Part shown: positions 24,493-33,224 of the stretch, piece after piece
How the letters are laid out: every line of letters starts with the position of its first letter
How positions within the stretch are numbered: the first letter of the stretch is position 1
NCBI RefSeq assembly: GCF_001278115.1
Contig: NZ_LIYD01000005.1
Span: 1,308,551-1,372,550 of the forward strand
Direction: 5' to 3'
DNA length: 64,000 nucleotides
Origin: Flavobacterium akiainvivens
GTDB lineage: Bacteria; Bacteroidota; Bacteroidia; Flavobacteriales; Flavobacteriaceae
Translations under genes and position numbers: made by a program
The notes under the pieces: generated by a model
Seen by the model: the letters and a program-made list of their open reading frames with translations, nothing else
The model's database searches: none
Told to the model about the DNA's origin: nothing

Positions 24493-27263
24493 TACTTGCT
24501 GAGTTTAACCGGCACTACACTCACGTTCTCTAACCCCGAAGGCATTACCTCCCATCCGGAAGCGTCAAAATCTTTATAGTGTATGTTTACAAAGTTAATT
24601 TCGTGATATTTGCGCCACTCCATTTTCTTCTGGTCCATGTAGCGGATGCGGTTTGCCATAAGGTTACACACCTCAATTTCAATAGTGTTTTGGCCTGCCT
24701 TAAGATACTTACCTATGTTCAGCTCAAACGGCACACTCCATATAATACCGGCATCCTGCCCGTTTACAATAACACGGGCGCTTTCATACAATTCATTTAT
24801 TTTCAAGATATAATCATCTGCTGATTTACTTTTTAAATCGAACGTGGTGCTGTATATACCTGTACCTGAGAATGATTGTGTAGCGGCATCATCTGTAAAA
24901 CCTGTCCACGGCTGCGGGGCTTTCATAATTTTATCTGATGGAAGAGATGGACCGCCTTCAGTAAAATGGAGTTTCCAGCTGTTGTTTAAAACAATAGGCT
25001 GCTCTTCTTTTTCAACATAACGCCATTTTGGGGTAGCAGTATCTTTTGCATCTGAAAGCTTTACAAAAACCGACTCTCCCGGTTGCAGCTGTAGCCTGAA
25101 TGTTGTGGTAGCACCTGAAGTAAAACCAACACTACCCACCTCACCTGTTTGCGGGTCAAGCAGCACAACACTCTTAGCACCTGATGCCAGGTTTACGTTG
25201 CCATTAAAAGCCTTCTCATTATGATTTACAATGTAATAGTATTTGCCACCATCAATTTTCCTTTTTATGAATTTCAGGCCGGTATCTGCCAAAACCTCAC
25301 GTTGTACTTTAGCGTAAGCCAATGCTTTTTGAAGCTCATTAGCCAATATTATTTTTCCTTTTCCGATAACTATTTCACTAATAGCATCCTGCTTTTTAAC
25401 AGGCTTAAATCCTTTAATGATAGCGTTGAATTTCTGTCTGTCAATATCTGCATTAAGGCCCGGCACATCTTTTGGCAGCCTTTGCAGTACAATGGTACCG
25501 CCTTCATTGGCCAACCTTACAATGCTTTGTAACGTAGCAAGCGGCATATATTCGGTTTGTGAAACCACCAGCACTTTGTAGGCAGCCCCTTTATCTGAAA
25601 CCTTTATTTCACCATTTACCACCCTGGCTTCAGCAAGCATTTTATCGGATGAATAGTCTAATGAATATCCTTTTGCCTGCAATGCCGATACGTTTTCATA
25701 AAACACTGTGGGGCACAGCCAGCGGTCTATCTGGTGGATGCCAAAAGGCATATCGAGCCCCTTGGCATTATGCCAGGAATCATACACCGGCCAATAAGCC
25801 AGCACCTCATTATCAGGCTGGCCGCTTTGCAGTATGCTCTGGCAGCGGGTTATGTATTCGTTAAGACCTTTAAGGTGCGGCCACAGGCTGTTTTGCAATA
25901 CAAAATTGGTAGACGCATAAAACACCCATCCCGGGAAAGGTGCATCGGCGGGCGTGTAGGTAGTGCCGTGGTAAAACACATGGTTTATACCGCTGAGGAA
26001 TACCTGTTCTACCTCAGGCTTGCACTGGCTCCATGATGTTTTAAAATGTTCGGTAAGCCAGGTAAAGGTTTCGTTAGATGTTAGTGGCTTGCCCATAACG
26101 TGCGCTGCCGACGAAGCAAACTTGAGGATTGCCGTATCAGGGCCTACCTCCTGCGCTTCGGCACCGGCGCTGCGCAACCCGGGAATGTAAAACGGCGTGC
26201 TGCCAAAGGTTTCGCTTTCAGGGATATCTACCGCGGCATACAGGTCGAGCAAATTAGCCGGCGAACCGTGTGCCTGATTGGTGTTAACGGATTTTTTGCT
26301 GTGCGCCCAATCGGTAAATTTAGTGGTAAAATTCTCGAGCATAAGGGCGCTCATGGTTTCGCGGTAATCTGATTTTACACGGGCGGTAACCTCATCTTCA
26401 ACAGGCTCAGTAAGATATTTTATATAAGGCTCGAGGGCGTAACCCTGCCTTTTTTTGAACTCATTAAAAAAATCAGCCGTCCAGTTGGCACCATACACCT
26501 CATAGCTGTCGTTAAAAAACGAACGCACCCCGTGATTAGAATTACCAAATGCGCTGTCAAACTTCTCAAAATAATTACCCAATGCCTTAGACGAAAAATG
26601 ATCGAGCGTGTAGCCCTCGCCACCCAGTGCGGCACGTTTTACCTTTTGGCCCGTTTTGCCCACAAAGAGCGCATACACCTGCCACGTGCCACTTTGCGGC
26701 GACCAGTTTAAAGCCCCGTCATCGGTTATTTTATCGGTCAGGACTTCAGCTTTGCCGTCTTGGCTATAAGCCGTTACAGCGCTTAAAAATGCGCCGGCAG
26801 CCTTTTGTTTTTCATCGTTAACTACAATTTTTTCCTGTAATTTCTCTCCTGCCTTTATGGTATAGGTTTGCACAAACATTTTGGCTGCGGCATCTTCAAC
26901 AGTAACCTGCGGGCCACCTATGGGCCAGCCCGTACCTACCGAGATATCTACCCCCATGCCGCGCGATTTGCTCTGTGCCACGGTATAGTCCAGCATACCC
27001 ATCCACTTCGGGGTAAGGTAAGATATGTACTGGCTTTCATAGCCTTTGGCGCCATAAATGGGCACTATCTGCACCCCACCGAAACCGGCTGTTGAAAGCG
27101 CGTTTATCTGTTGGTTTAAACCTGCTTCATTCACGGCGCTGCCCATCCACCACCAGCGTGTCCACGGTTTGGTGGTTTGGGTAGGTTGTGGCCATTGCAC
27201 CTGTGCCTGTGCGGCAAACGCCACGCTTAGGGTTAAAGCGGCAAGTGTTGTTTTAATGGTCAT
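24492..27263 (-). CDS. GH106 alpha-L-rhamnosidase
   Basis: A 923-residue secreted enzyme from MTIKTTLAALTLS (signal ending AQAQ); an upstream in-frame ATG at 27326 would place a charged tail before the signal peptide and overlap the CE12 gene. The opening PWTRWWWMGSAVNEAGLNQQINALSTAGFGGVQIVP is the GH106 signature of the calcium-dependent TIM-barrel rhamnosidases. The C-terminal 120 residues form a galactose-binding-like sandwich (VIVNGQDAGIIW, NLMANRIRY). It removes terminal L-rhamnose by inversion. Together with GH78 it gives two rhamnosidase families in one operon, probably for different linkages. Confidence 0.93.
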   Translation of the reverse strand: MTIKTTLAALTLSVAFAAQAQVQWPQPTQTTKPWTRWWWMGSAVNEAGLNQQINALSTAGFGGVQIVPIYGAKGYESQYISYLTPKWMGMLDYTVAQSKSRGMGVDISVGTGWPIGGPQVTVEDAAAKMFVQTYTIKAGEKLQEKIVVNDEKQKAAGAFLSAVTAYSQDGKAEVLTDKITDDGALNWSPQSGTWQVYALFVGKTGQKVKRAALGGEGYTLDHFSSKALGNYFEKFDSAFGNSNHGVRSFFNDSYEVYGANWTADFFNEFKKRQGYALEPYIKYLTEPVEDEVTARVKSDYRETMSALMLENFTTKFTDWAHSKKSVNTNQAHGSPANLLDLYAAVDIPESETFGSTPFYIPGLRSAGAEAQEVGPDTAILKFASSAAHVMGKPLTSNETFTWLTEHFKTSWSQCKPEVEQVFLSGINHVFYHGTTYTPADAPFPGWVFYASTNFVLQNSLWPHLKGLNEYITRCQSILQSGQPDNEVLAYWPVYDSWHNAKGLDMPFGIHQIDRWLCPTVFYENVSALQAKGYSLDYSSDKMLAEARVVNGEIKVSDKGAAYKVLVVSQTEYMPLATLQSIVRLANEGGTIVLQRLPKDVPGLNADIDRQKFNAIIKGFKPVKKQDAISEIVIGKGKIILANELQKALAYAKVQREVLADTGLKFIKRKIDGGKYYYIVNHNEKAFNGNVNLASGAKSVVLLDPQTGEVGSVGFTSGATTTFRLQLQPGESVFVKLSDAKDTATPKWRYVEKEEQPIVLNNSWKLHFTEGGPSLPSDKIMKAPQPWTGFTDDAATQSFSGTGIYSTTFDLKSKSADDYILKINELYESARVIVNGQDAGIIWSVPFELNIGKYLKAGQNTIEIEVCNLMANRIRYMDQKKMEWRKYHEINFVNIHYKDFDASGWEVMPSGLENVSVVPVKLSK

Positions 27264-27288
27264 TTGTTTATTTTTTCTGCGTGCCGGG

Positions 27289-28617
27289 CTAATTGCCATC
27301 GGGCTTACGCGAATTTTTAGCACCACTTTGCGGCCAATAAAAAGTGGCAGGCGGTGTGGGTTTAGCCGGATTAAAAACCGGCACTTCTTTCTTTATAAAT
27401 TTAGCCAGAGGCAGCTTTTGCGCACGGATGTTTTCCATGACATAGCCCGCCAGCTGGTAAGCCCCATACGGGTTAAAATGCGTATTGTCTTCTAAAGCTT
27501 TTGGCTGGTTAGGATAAGTATTGGCTGGGTAATGCACCAGCGATTTTTTAGAATCTTCAACACCCAGTGCCTCATAAAATGTTTTGCTAAAGGCATTAAG
27601 GTCAATCAAGGCCACACCTGTTTCTTTCGCAGTCTGGCGCAGGGCTTCAGGATAATCCAGAAGCGTGTTTTCAATATGTCCTTCAGCATCAAATTTCCTG
27701 CGGTGTGTACTGGTTACAAGCACCGGAACCATACCGCGTTTTTTGGCTTCGGCTATCCATTCCTTAACCTTGTCTTTAAAGGTGGTGTTGGCATCAAGGT
27801 GGTTGGGTCCGTCTTTCTGGTCGTTGTGCGTAAACTCAATAAACAGGTAGTCGCCCGGTTTAGCCATGCTCCAAATCTTGGCCAGCCTTTTCTCGTTTTC
27901 AAACGCCTTAAGGGTTTCGCCACTTTCGGCATAATTGGCCAAAGCCACTTTGCCTGGTACGAGGAATACCGGAAACATTTGCCCCCACGAGGCATAGGGC
28001 TCGCCGGGCTGGTCGCACACGGTTGAATCTCCTGCCAGGAAAATAGTGGTTGCCTTTTTATTGGGCGTGATTTCTATAGCGCAGATTTTCGGCAGCGAAT
28101 CGTTAAATTCAAGGGTAAGCACATTATCCCAATGAAAGTTACGGTTCTCGTTTTTCTTTAAGCGCACCTGGTCTGCCACCTTGCCCTTTTCACGTATAAG
28201 GCTGTCGCGCAGGTGCACGGTAAAGGTTTGTTCTGTAATATTTCCCCAAGTCGTTTTTACATTCTCCAGCATCAGCCTGCGGCTTTCTGCACGCACGGTG
28301 GTGGCCGATGTACCCCTTATATCTCCTAAAATTATCTTTACATCATAATTACCTTCGGGAAGCCGTACTGAAAAATAAAACGGTTGCTTGCCGGTTATAA
28401 AATCAGACGTAACGTTTTTGTCTTCGTGGGTAACGGCCTCAACCATAGTACCGGGTTCAAAACCATAGCCAGTTTGCTCACTATAAATGGTTTGGGGTGT
28501 AACGTTAAGGTAACCCTTTGGTGCGCGACCCGACCCAAAATCAAATTTATAGCTGTCTATCTGGCTGTAGCCCAAAAAGCCCGTTAAAAGCGCCGCTATG
28601 ATGTAAAATGGCTTCAT
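27289..28617 (-). CDS. CE12 acetylesterase with N-terminal carbohydrate-binding-like domain
   Basis: A 442-residue secreted protein with signal peptide (residues 1-18). Residues 20-185 form a beta-rich malectin/galactose-binding-like domain (YKFDFGSGRAPKGY, FYFSVRLPEGNYDVKIILGD). Residues 190-435 are an SGNH esterase with nucleophile S198 in LAGDSTV, N265 in FTHND, and a DNTHFNPYG block holding the acid and histidine. It probably deacetylates RG-I. It differs from the short CE12 at 13678 by the added domain, so the two may act on different acetyl positions or chain lengths. Four bp separate it from the GH105 gene. Confidence 0.87.
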   Translation of the reverse strand: MKPFYIIAALLTGFLGYSQIDSYKFDFGSGRAPKGYLNVTPQTIYSEQTGYGFEPGTMVEAVTHEDKNVTSDFITGKQPFYFSVRLPEGNYDVKIILGDIRGTSATTVRAESRRLMLENVKTTWGNITEQTFTVHLRDSLIREKGKVADQVRLKKNENRNFHWDNVLTLEFNDSLPKICAIEITPNKKATTIFLAGDSTVCDQPGEPYASWGQMFPVFLVPGKVALANYAESGETLKAFENEKRLAKIWSMAKPGDYLFIEFTHNDQKDGPNHLDANTTFKDKVKEWIAEAKKRGMVPVLVTSTHRRKFDAEGHIENTLLDYPEALRQTAKETGVALIDLNAFSKTFYEALGVEDSKKSLVHYPANTYPNQPKALEDNTHFNPYGAYQLAGYVMENIRAQKLPLAKFIKKEVPVFNPAKPTPPATFYWPQSGAKNSRKPDGN

Positions 28618-28621
28618 ATTA

Positions 28622-29983
28622 TTACTTTTTATAGTACTGAAGTGCGCTGTCGTTCAGTTTTATATCGCTGGTTTTTATAAGCTGTAAAACCTCTGCACCT
28701 GCCATAATAACCGGACCATAACCGTGTGCAGCATAATTGTTTACCGGGCGGTAGTAGTAAAATGCAGGGTCAAAGCCCATGCCGGTGCCCACACAGGTAC
28801 CTTCTACTTCGCCTTTTGCGTTAATCTTGGTAGTAACAGCATTCCACGCCAGCATAACCATAGGGCTGTAGGCCTGTGCATCGAGCCAGCCGTTGTTAAT
28901 ACCACGTGCTATACAGTAGGCATATATTGCTGTAGCCGAAGTTTCAAGGTACGAATCGTCCCTGTCTAACAACTGGTGCCAAAAGCCCGTACCTGCCTGG
29001 TATGAAGCCAATCCTTTAACGTGTGCACGGTACTGGTCGAGCACAAACTGCCTGTCAGGGTGGTTAGCAGGCAGCACATCAAGCAGTTCGGTAGCCGTTA
29101 GCAGCGCCCAGCCGTTAGCACGCGCCCAGTGAAACTGCGGGTGTGGGTCCATACCTTCTATCCAACCGTGCATATAAATGCCTTTTTGCGTGTTGAACAT
29201 GCGCGGTACAAACTGTTTGAACTGCTTTATAGCATCGTTAGTGTATTTCTGGTCGCCCGTATATACGCCCATTTGGGCAAGCGCGGGTACAGCCATGTAT
29301 AAATCATCAAGCCACATGGCATTTTCAAGCGGGCGATGCCTTGCCAGTGTGCCATCGCTAAGGCGGTGTTCTTTATTGGTAATAAAATCGGCAAAATGCT
29401 CAATCCACGGCTTAAGCGATGCGCCATCGGCATTTTTAGTACGCACAGCCTTAATCATGGCAGCACATATAGCGCCGCAGTCATCAAGCGCATGCGGGGT
29501 AATAAACGCGCCAAACGGCACATCCCTACCCGTAATTTTACCATCTTCCTTAGCTTTTTTAATGGCAGGCATCCACGCACCTATAAAGTTAAAGCGCTTG
29601 GTTACATAGTCTGAATAACGTTTATCGCCGGTAACCTCAGCCACGCGCATCATGGCGCCATAGGTAACGCCCCACTCGTAGCTGTTAAGGCGGTAAGCGC
29701 CCATTTTAAGCTGCACATTGCTGTCAAAGCTCTTGGTGTTTGTGTACTCCTTACCCGTTTTTTTGTCTATCATCATTGCAGGTGTTTCACCATCAAGATA
29801 GGTAAATATACGGTCGAGCACGGCCTTAACCTCTTCCTGTTTAGGCGTGCCATAAGGTGTTTCATAATCCGGTTTCTGAAGGTGCAGCGGAGATGTGGCA
29901 TCGGTGCCTTTGCCGTCTACATATTGCGCCGCAGCCGGAAGGCTCATGGCACATATAAGGGGGATAAAGTAATATTTTTTCAT
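28622..29983 (-). CDS. GH105 unsaturated rhamnogalacturonyl hydrolase
   Basis: A 453-residue secreted (alpha/alpha)6-barrel protein with signal peptide ending AAAQ (residue 20). The motif AMWLDDLYMAVP carries the likely general acid D226, and FHWARANGWALLTATELLD and HQLLDRDDSYLETSATA are family-typical. It hydrates the unsaturated galacturonate at the end of lyase products, producing 5-keto-4-deoxyuronate for KduI/KduD. It follows the GH2 gene after a 190-bp gap with hairpin repeats and leads a tightly packed run of genes to the CE12 gene at 13678. Confidence 0.9.
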   Translation of the reverse strand: MKKYYFIPLICAMSLPAAAQYVDGKGTDATSPLHLQKPDYETPYGTPKQEEVKAVLDRIFTYLDGETPAMMIDKKTGKEYTNTKSFDSNVQLKMGAYRLNSYEWGVTYGAMMRVAEVTGDKRYSDYVTKRFNFIGAWMPAIKKAKEDGKITGRDVPFGAFITPHALDDCGAICAAMIKAVRTKNADGASLKPWIEHFADFITNKEHRLSDGTLARHRPLENAMWLDDLYMAVPALAQMGVYTGDQKYTNDAIKQFKQFVPRMFNTQKGIYMHGWIEGMDPHPQFHWARANGWALLTATELLDVLPANHPDRQFVLDQYRAHVKGLASYQAGTGFWHQLLDRDDSYLETSATAIYAYCIARGINNGWLDAQAYSPMVMLAWNAVTTKINAKGEVEGTCVGTGMGFDPAFYYYRPVNNYAAHGYGPVIMAGAEVLQLIKTSDIKLNDSALQYYKK

Positions 29984-30023
29984 TATTCTGGTGATTTATT
30001 GTTTGTCTATGTTCATTCGTTTC

Positions 30024-30106
30024 CCCACGGCGTTGCCGTGGGCTTTGGGGGGTCTGACCCTTTCAGGGTCGGGGCTGCCAACTGAACCCCTGGCTAAAGC
30101 CAGGGG
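30024..30106. repeat. Three-hairpin intergenic repeat
   Basis: Three GC-rich hairpins follow each other: CCCACGGC/GCCGTGGG (30024-30042), GACCCT/AGGGTC (30056-30070) and CCCCTGGC/GCCAGGGG (30087-30106). They lie inside the operon gap between GH2 and GH105. The base composition is far from the AT-rich background. Stem-loops here could reduce read-through from GH2 or protect message ends. Confidence 0.6.
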
Positions 30107-30173
30107 CAAATTATCCTGCTAAATGAAACAGCCTGTAAACTGAGACTGCTACCTGCTACCTGCCATCTGCAGC

Positions 30174-33035
30174 CTAATCCGTTAATATATTCTCAGATGG
30201 CATTACAAACTGTTTCTCCTTCCCTTCAGGCTCCGGCGTACCGAAGTAGAAATACAGTGTGCGGCTTTTAGTGCCGTTAAGCTTGTTGAGCTCGCCAAGC
30301 GGCCCCAGCGATGCCGTGTTATCATTAAGGCTAAACGAGAGCTTGCCGCCAATGGGTGGTATGGCCTCCAGGAACGATATATCGCCTTTAGGAAGCTCCG
30401 GCAGCGGCACAGGGCCTGAAAGCCCGTAGAACTCAAACAGGCGCACAAACAGGTTTTCCTGTGGCGTGCCTACAAGAAATTTGCCCTCGGCAGTGTCCAT
30501 CTGTATCCAGCTAACATCGGCATAATAGCCCTTAAATTCGGGGTAACCCCATGAGTGGCCGGTTACGGCATCGTTCATAATGCTTTCCCAAACGTTGTGG
30601 GTAACGCCCTGCATACGGTTTTTCCATACACGGTAAGAGCCTTTGCCCAGCCATTTGGCCGAAAACACATAGTTTTCAGGGTAGTTAAAGCTTACGCCCG
30701 AATATTTAAACTCGCCATTGGCCGTATATTCATACGATAATTCCAGCCAGCCGTTAGCGTGCAGCTTCCAGGTTACTTTTTTCATGTCTCCGGTGTAGAT
30801 GCATTCTACCACCTGTGCGCTGCCGTCTTTAAAATGTTTGATGCTTTGTAGCACAGCTGTACCCGAAACGAGGAATGGGCCGTCTTTAAACGAGTTTTTC
30901 TTGCCTTTTTCAGGTGTAACAAAAGCCAGTGTACCGTCTTTTTTATTGATGGCTACTACCTTATCGCCGGCAGTAAGTTCTATGTTTGTATCGGTTTCAG
31001 TAGTGGTTACGTCAGTTTCCTTAGCGGGAATTTTAAGCAACGGTGCCACAAGGTCTTTGTTCTTTATAACCTTAAAGCTCCAGGTATACAGCTCATCTCC
31101 ATTCGGGTCAAAGGCACGCAACAATACTGCATCTGCCTCTTTCCAGTTTTTAGGAAGGTTCAGTTTCAGTTCGCCTTTCTGAACCGGCTTTATGTCGGGC
31201 GCTTTGGCAGTGCCTTTTTCTTTAACCGAATACCCCGGTGCAGCATCGGGCGCATTGAAACTTATGAGTTCCCACTCAAAACGGCACTGGTTAAGGTTGG
31301 TAAAATGATAGCGGTTTTCTACGGGAATAGTACCGTTAAAATTATCGGGCAGTGTGGCCAGGTTAATCTTAACCGGACTGTATATTTCCTTAATGGCGTT
31401 GTAGCTCCCCTCCTTTTCGCGGTGTGGGCCCAGGATGCCATCTGGGGCGTTAATGCCGTTTGTGTCTAAGCGGTTATCAAGGTCGGTTCGCATCAGGCCT
31501 TCATCTACCAATGCCCAGATAAAACCACCCGCGCCCAGTTTAGATTCCCAGTGCAAATCCCAGAAATCGGCCAGTGAAGCCGCCCCGCCGCCATCGTCCT
31601 GCGCGTGCAGGAATTCGGTAACCATGTAAATGTTTTTACCGGCCAGTATGTCTTTGCTGCTGTAGTAGTTTTCGTAGTGGTTACAATCAATGCCCCTAAA
31701 ATCGTTGCCCGGCTTGTGGTGGGCGTGTATTACAGGGCGCGCCGAAAGGTCATACCTGGCATAATCATCATCAAGGTCAAAATTATGGCCGCCCTCGTTG
31801 CCGTTGCTCCATATAATGATAGACGGGTGGTTGCAGTCGCGTATTACCATTTCCTTGACCAGAGGCCTGCCCGCGGTTGTACTGTAGGCTTTTTGCCAGC
31901 CTGCAAGCTCATCGAGCACGTACAGCCCCAGCGAATCGCAGTAGTGTAAGAAGGCCTTATCAGGGGGGTAATGCGAGCAGCGCACGGCATTCATATTCAT
32001 GCCTTTAATGATTTTTACATCTTCAAGGTCGATTTTATTATTGATGGTACGCCCGGTTTCGGGCCACCACACGTGGCGGTTAACGCCTTTCATTTTTATT
32101 TTGGTGCCATTAAGGTAAATACCATCGCCCTGGCGTACCTCAATGGTACGGAAACCAAAGCTTTCGCGAAGTTTATACAGCGTCTGGCCGCCTTTTTTGA
32201 GTGTGAAATGCGCACTGTACAGGTTGGGGGTTTCGGCTGTCCAAAGCATTGGCTTCTTAACCGAAAGGCTAACCTGTTTGAGCGTATCGCCCGGGCTTAC
32301 CTTTACAGTAGATGATGCCACCACTTTATTCTGGCGGTCTTTTATCTCAACCAAAACTTCAGAAGCATCTTTTATGCCCTGCAGGTAAATATTGCTTTTA
32401 AACGAGCCGTCGGCTTTAGCATCTATGGCCGTCCAGTCGATATGCGATTGCGGTACCGCCTCAAGGTATACAGGACGGAAAATTCCCCCGAAAATCCAGT
32501 AATCCGCCAGCCTTTCGGCATTGTTAACCGATGCATCGGCGCTCATTTTAGATACGGTTACCTCCAGCTTGTTTTCCTTTCCAAACTGTACCTTATCGGT
32601 AATATCATATTTAAAGCGGTAAAAAGATCCCTGGTGTATGGCTCCTGCCACCCTGCCATTTATCTTAACCTCGGTATCGGTCATAGAACCTTCAAAAACA
32701 ATCTGTATCTTTTGGCCTTTCCAGGCATCGGGCACGGTAAAAGTGTGCCTGTAAATGCCCTTTTCATCGTTAAACCTGAAGTTTTTGCCATAGGTTACAT
32801 AGTCGCGCCCGTAGTTATAAGCGCCGAAACCCTGCTGCTCCCAGTGGCCGGGCACCTGAATTTTACTCCACTTACCACTGTTGCGGCCTCCGGTTACCCA
32901 AAAATCCCACGCTACGGTATGCTCGTTATCAGTACCCGAGAGGTATTGCACCTGCTTGGTTTGCCCAAAAGTAAGTGGGCTGATGGTACAAATAACAAGG
33001 CATAAAAACAGGCGTACAGATTTTGGCAATATCAT
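30174..33035 (-). CDS. GH2 beta-galactosidase-like enzyme
   Basis: A 953-residue secreted protein with signal peptide (residues 1-24). It has the GH2 order: sugar-binding domain (about 40-195), immunoglobulin-like domain (about 198-298), TIM barrel (about 300-590), and C-terminal sandwich regions including a Bgal small-chain-like end. The acid/base is E414 in SNGNEGGH and the nucleophile E474 in VTEFLHAQ. GVNRHVWWPETGRT and VRCSHYPPD are typical barrel motifs. It probably trims beta-galactose from RG-I galactan or arabinogalactan. As first gene of the long operon it is driven by the promoter module at 33055-33099. Confidence 0.9.
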   Translation of the reverse strand: MILPKSVRLFLCLVICTISPLTFGQTKQVQYLSGTDNEHTVAWDFWVTGGRNSGKWSKIQVPGHWEQQGFGAYNYGRDYVTYGKNFRFNDEKGIYRHTFTVPDAWKGQKIQIVFEGSMTDTEVKINGRVAGAIHQGSFYRFKYDITDKVQFGKENKLEVTVSKMSADASVNNAERLADYWIFGGIFRPVYLEAVPQSHIDWTAIDAKADGSFKSNIYLQGIKDASEVLVEIKDRQNKVVASSTVKVSPGDTLKQVSLSVKKPMLWTAETPNLYSAHFTLKKGGQTLYKLRESFGFRTIEVRQGDGIYLNGTKIKMKGVNRHVWWPETGRTINNKIDLEDVKIIKGMNMNAVRCSHYPPDKAFLHYCDSLGLYVLDELAGWQKAYSTTAGRPLVKEMVIRDCNHPSIIIWSNGNEGGHNFDLDDDYARYDLSARPVIHAHHKPGNDFRGIDCNHYENYYSSKDILAGKNIYMVTEFLHAQDDGGGAASLADFWDLHWESKLGAGGFIWALVDEGLMRTDLDNRLDTNGINAPDGILGPHREKEGSYNAIKEIYSPVKINLATLPDNFNGTIPVENRYHFTNLNQCRFEWELISFNAPDAAPGYSVKEKGTAKAPDIKPVQKGELKLNLPKNWKEADAVLLRAFDPNGDELYTWSFKVIKNKDLVAPLLKIPAKETDVTTTETDTNIELTAGDKVVAINKKDGTLAFVTPEKGKKNSFKDGPFLVSGTAVLQSIKHFKDGSAQVVECIYTGDMKKVTWKLHANGWLELSYEYTANGEFKYSGVSFNYPENYVFSAKWLGKGSYRVWKNRMQGVTHNVWESIMNDAVTGHSWGYPEFKGYYADVSWIQMDTAEGKFLVGTPQENLFVRLFEFYGLSGPVPLPELPKGDISFLEAIPPIGGKLSFSLNDNTASLGPLGELNKLNGTKSRTLYFYFGTPEPEGKEKQFVMPSENILTD

Positions 33036-33054
33036 AAAATTAGTTTTATGCCTG

Positions 33055-33099
33055 CTAATCTAAAACGTTTGAGCGATATGAGTGTCATGAACTGTCCTG
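33055..33099 (-). promoter_or_regulatory. Promoter module of the GH2-led operon
   Basis: On the minus strand CAGGACAGTTCATGA (33099-33085) is followed by 22 bp and TAGATTAG (33062-33055), one base off TAnnTTTG. The GH2 start lies 19 nt downstream. An AAACGTTTT palindrome falls in the spacer. A second, divergent module for GH115 lies at 33144-33188. Confidence 0.65.
33062..33071. promoter_or_regulatory. AACGTT palindrome in the GH2 promoter spacer
   Basis: AAAACGTTTG lies between the CAGGA repeat and the -7 element, where a bound protein would block the polymerase. Similar AACGTT-centred sites occur at 33174, 46055, 46123 and 63763, all in promoter regions of this locus. A repressor site is possible; the central CG is reminiscent of LacI-family operators. 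Confidence 0.3.
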
Positions 33100-33143
33100 T
33101 TAATTTTAAAATGATGAAAAAGCATACCCCATAGCCTCTTTAA

Positions 33144-33188
33144 CGGGTTGGTACGGGACACCCAACCCCGAAAAAAACGTTATAATTG
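33144..33188 (+). promoter_or_regulatory. Promoter module of the GH115 gene (variant)
   Basis: CGGGT and CGGGA lie 10 bp apart (33144-33158), followed by 22 bp and TATAATTG (33181-33188), one base off TAnnTTTG. The half-sites have G instead of A at position two, but the internal GGTACGGGACA agrees with the consensus GTACAGGACA at all but one or two bases. An AAAACGTTAT site (33174-33183) touches the -7 element. Start codon 36 nt downstream. Confidence 0.5.
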
Positions 33189-33224
33189 CGTTTTACACCC
33201 ACCAACATTAGATTTACTATCACA

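Noticed and set aside
30143..30172. Tandem CTACCTG repeats as a further copy of the CAGGA module
   Set aside because: The period is 7 bp, not 10, and no TAnnTTTG follows at 22 bp.
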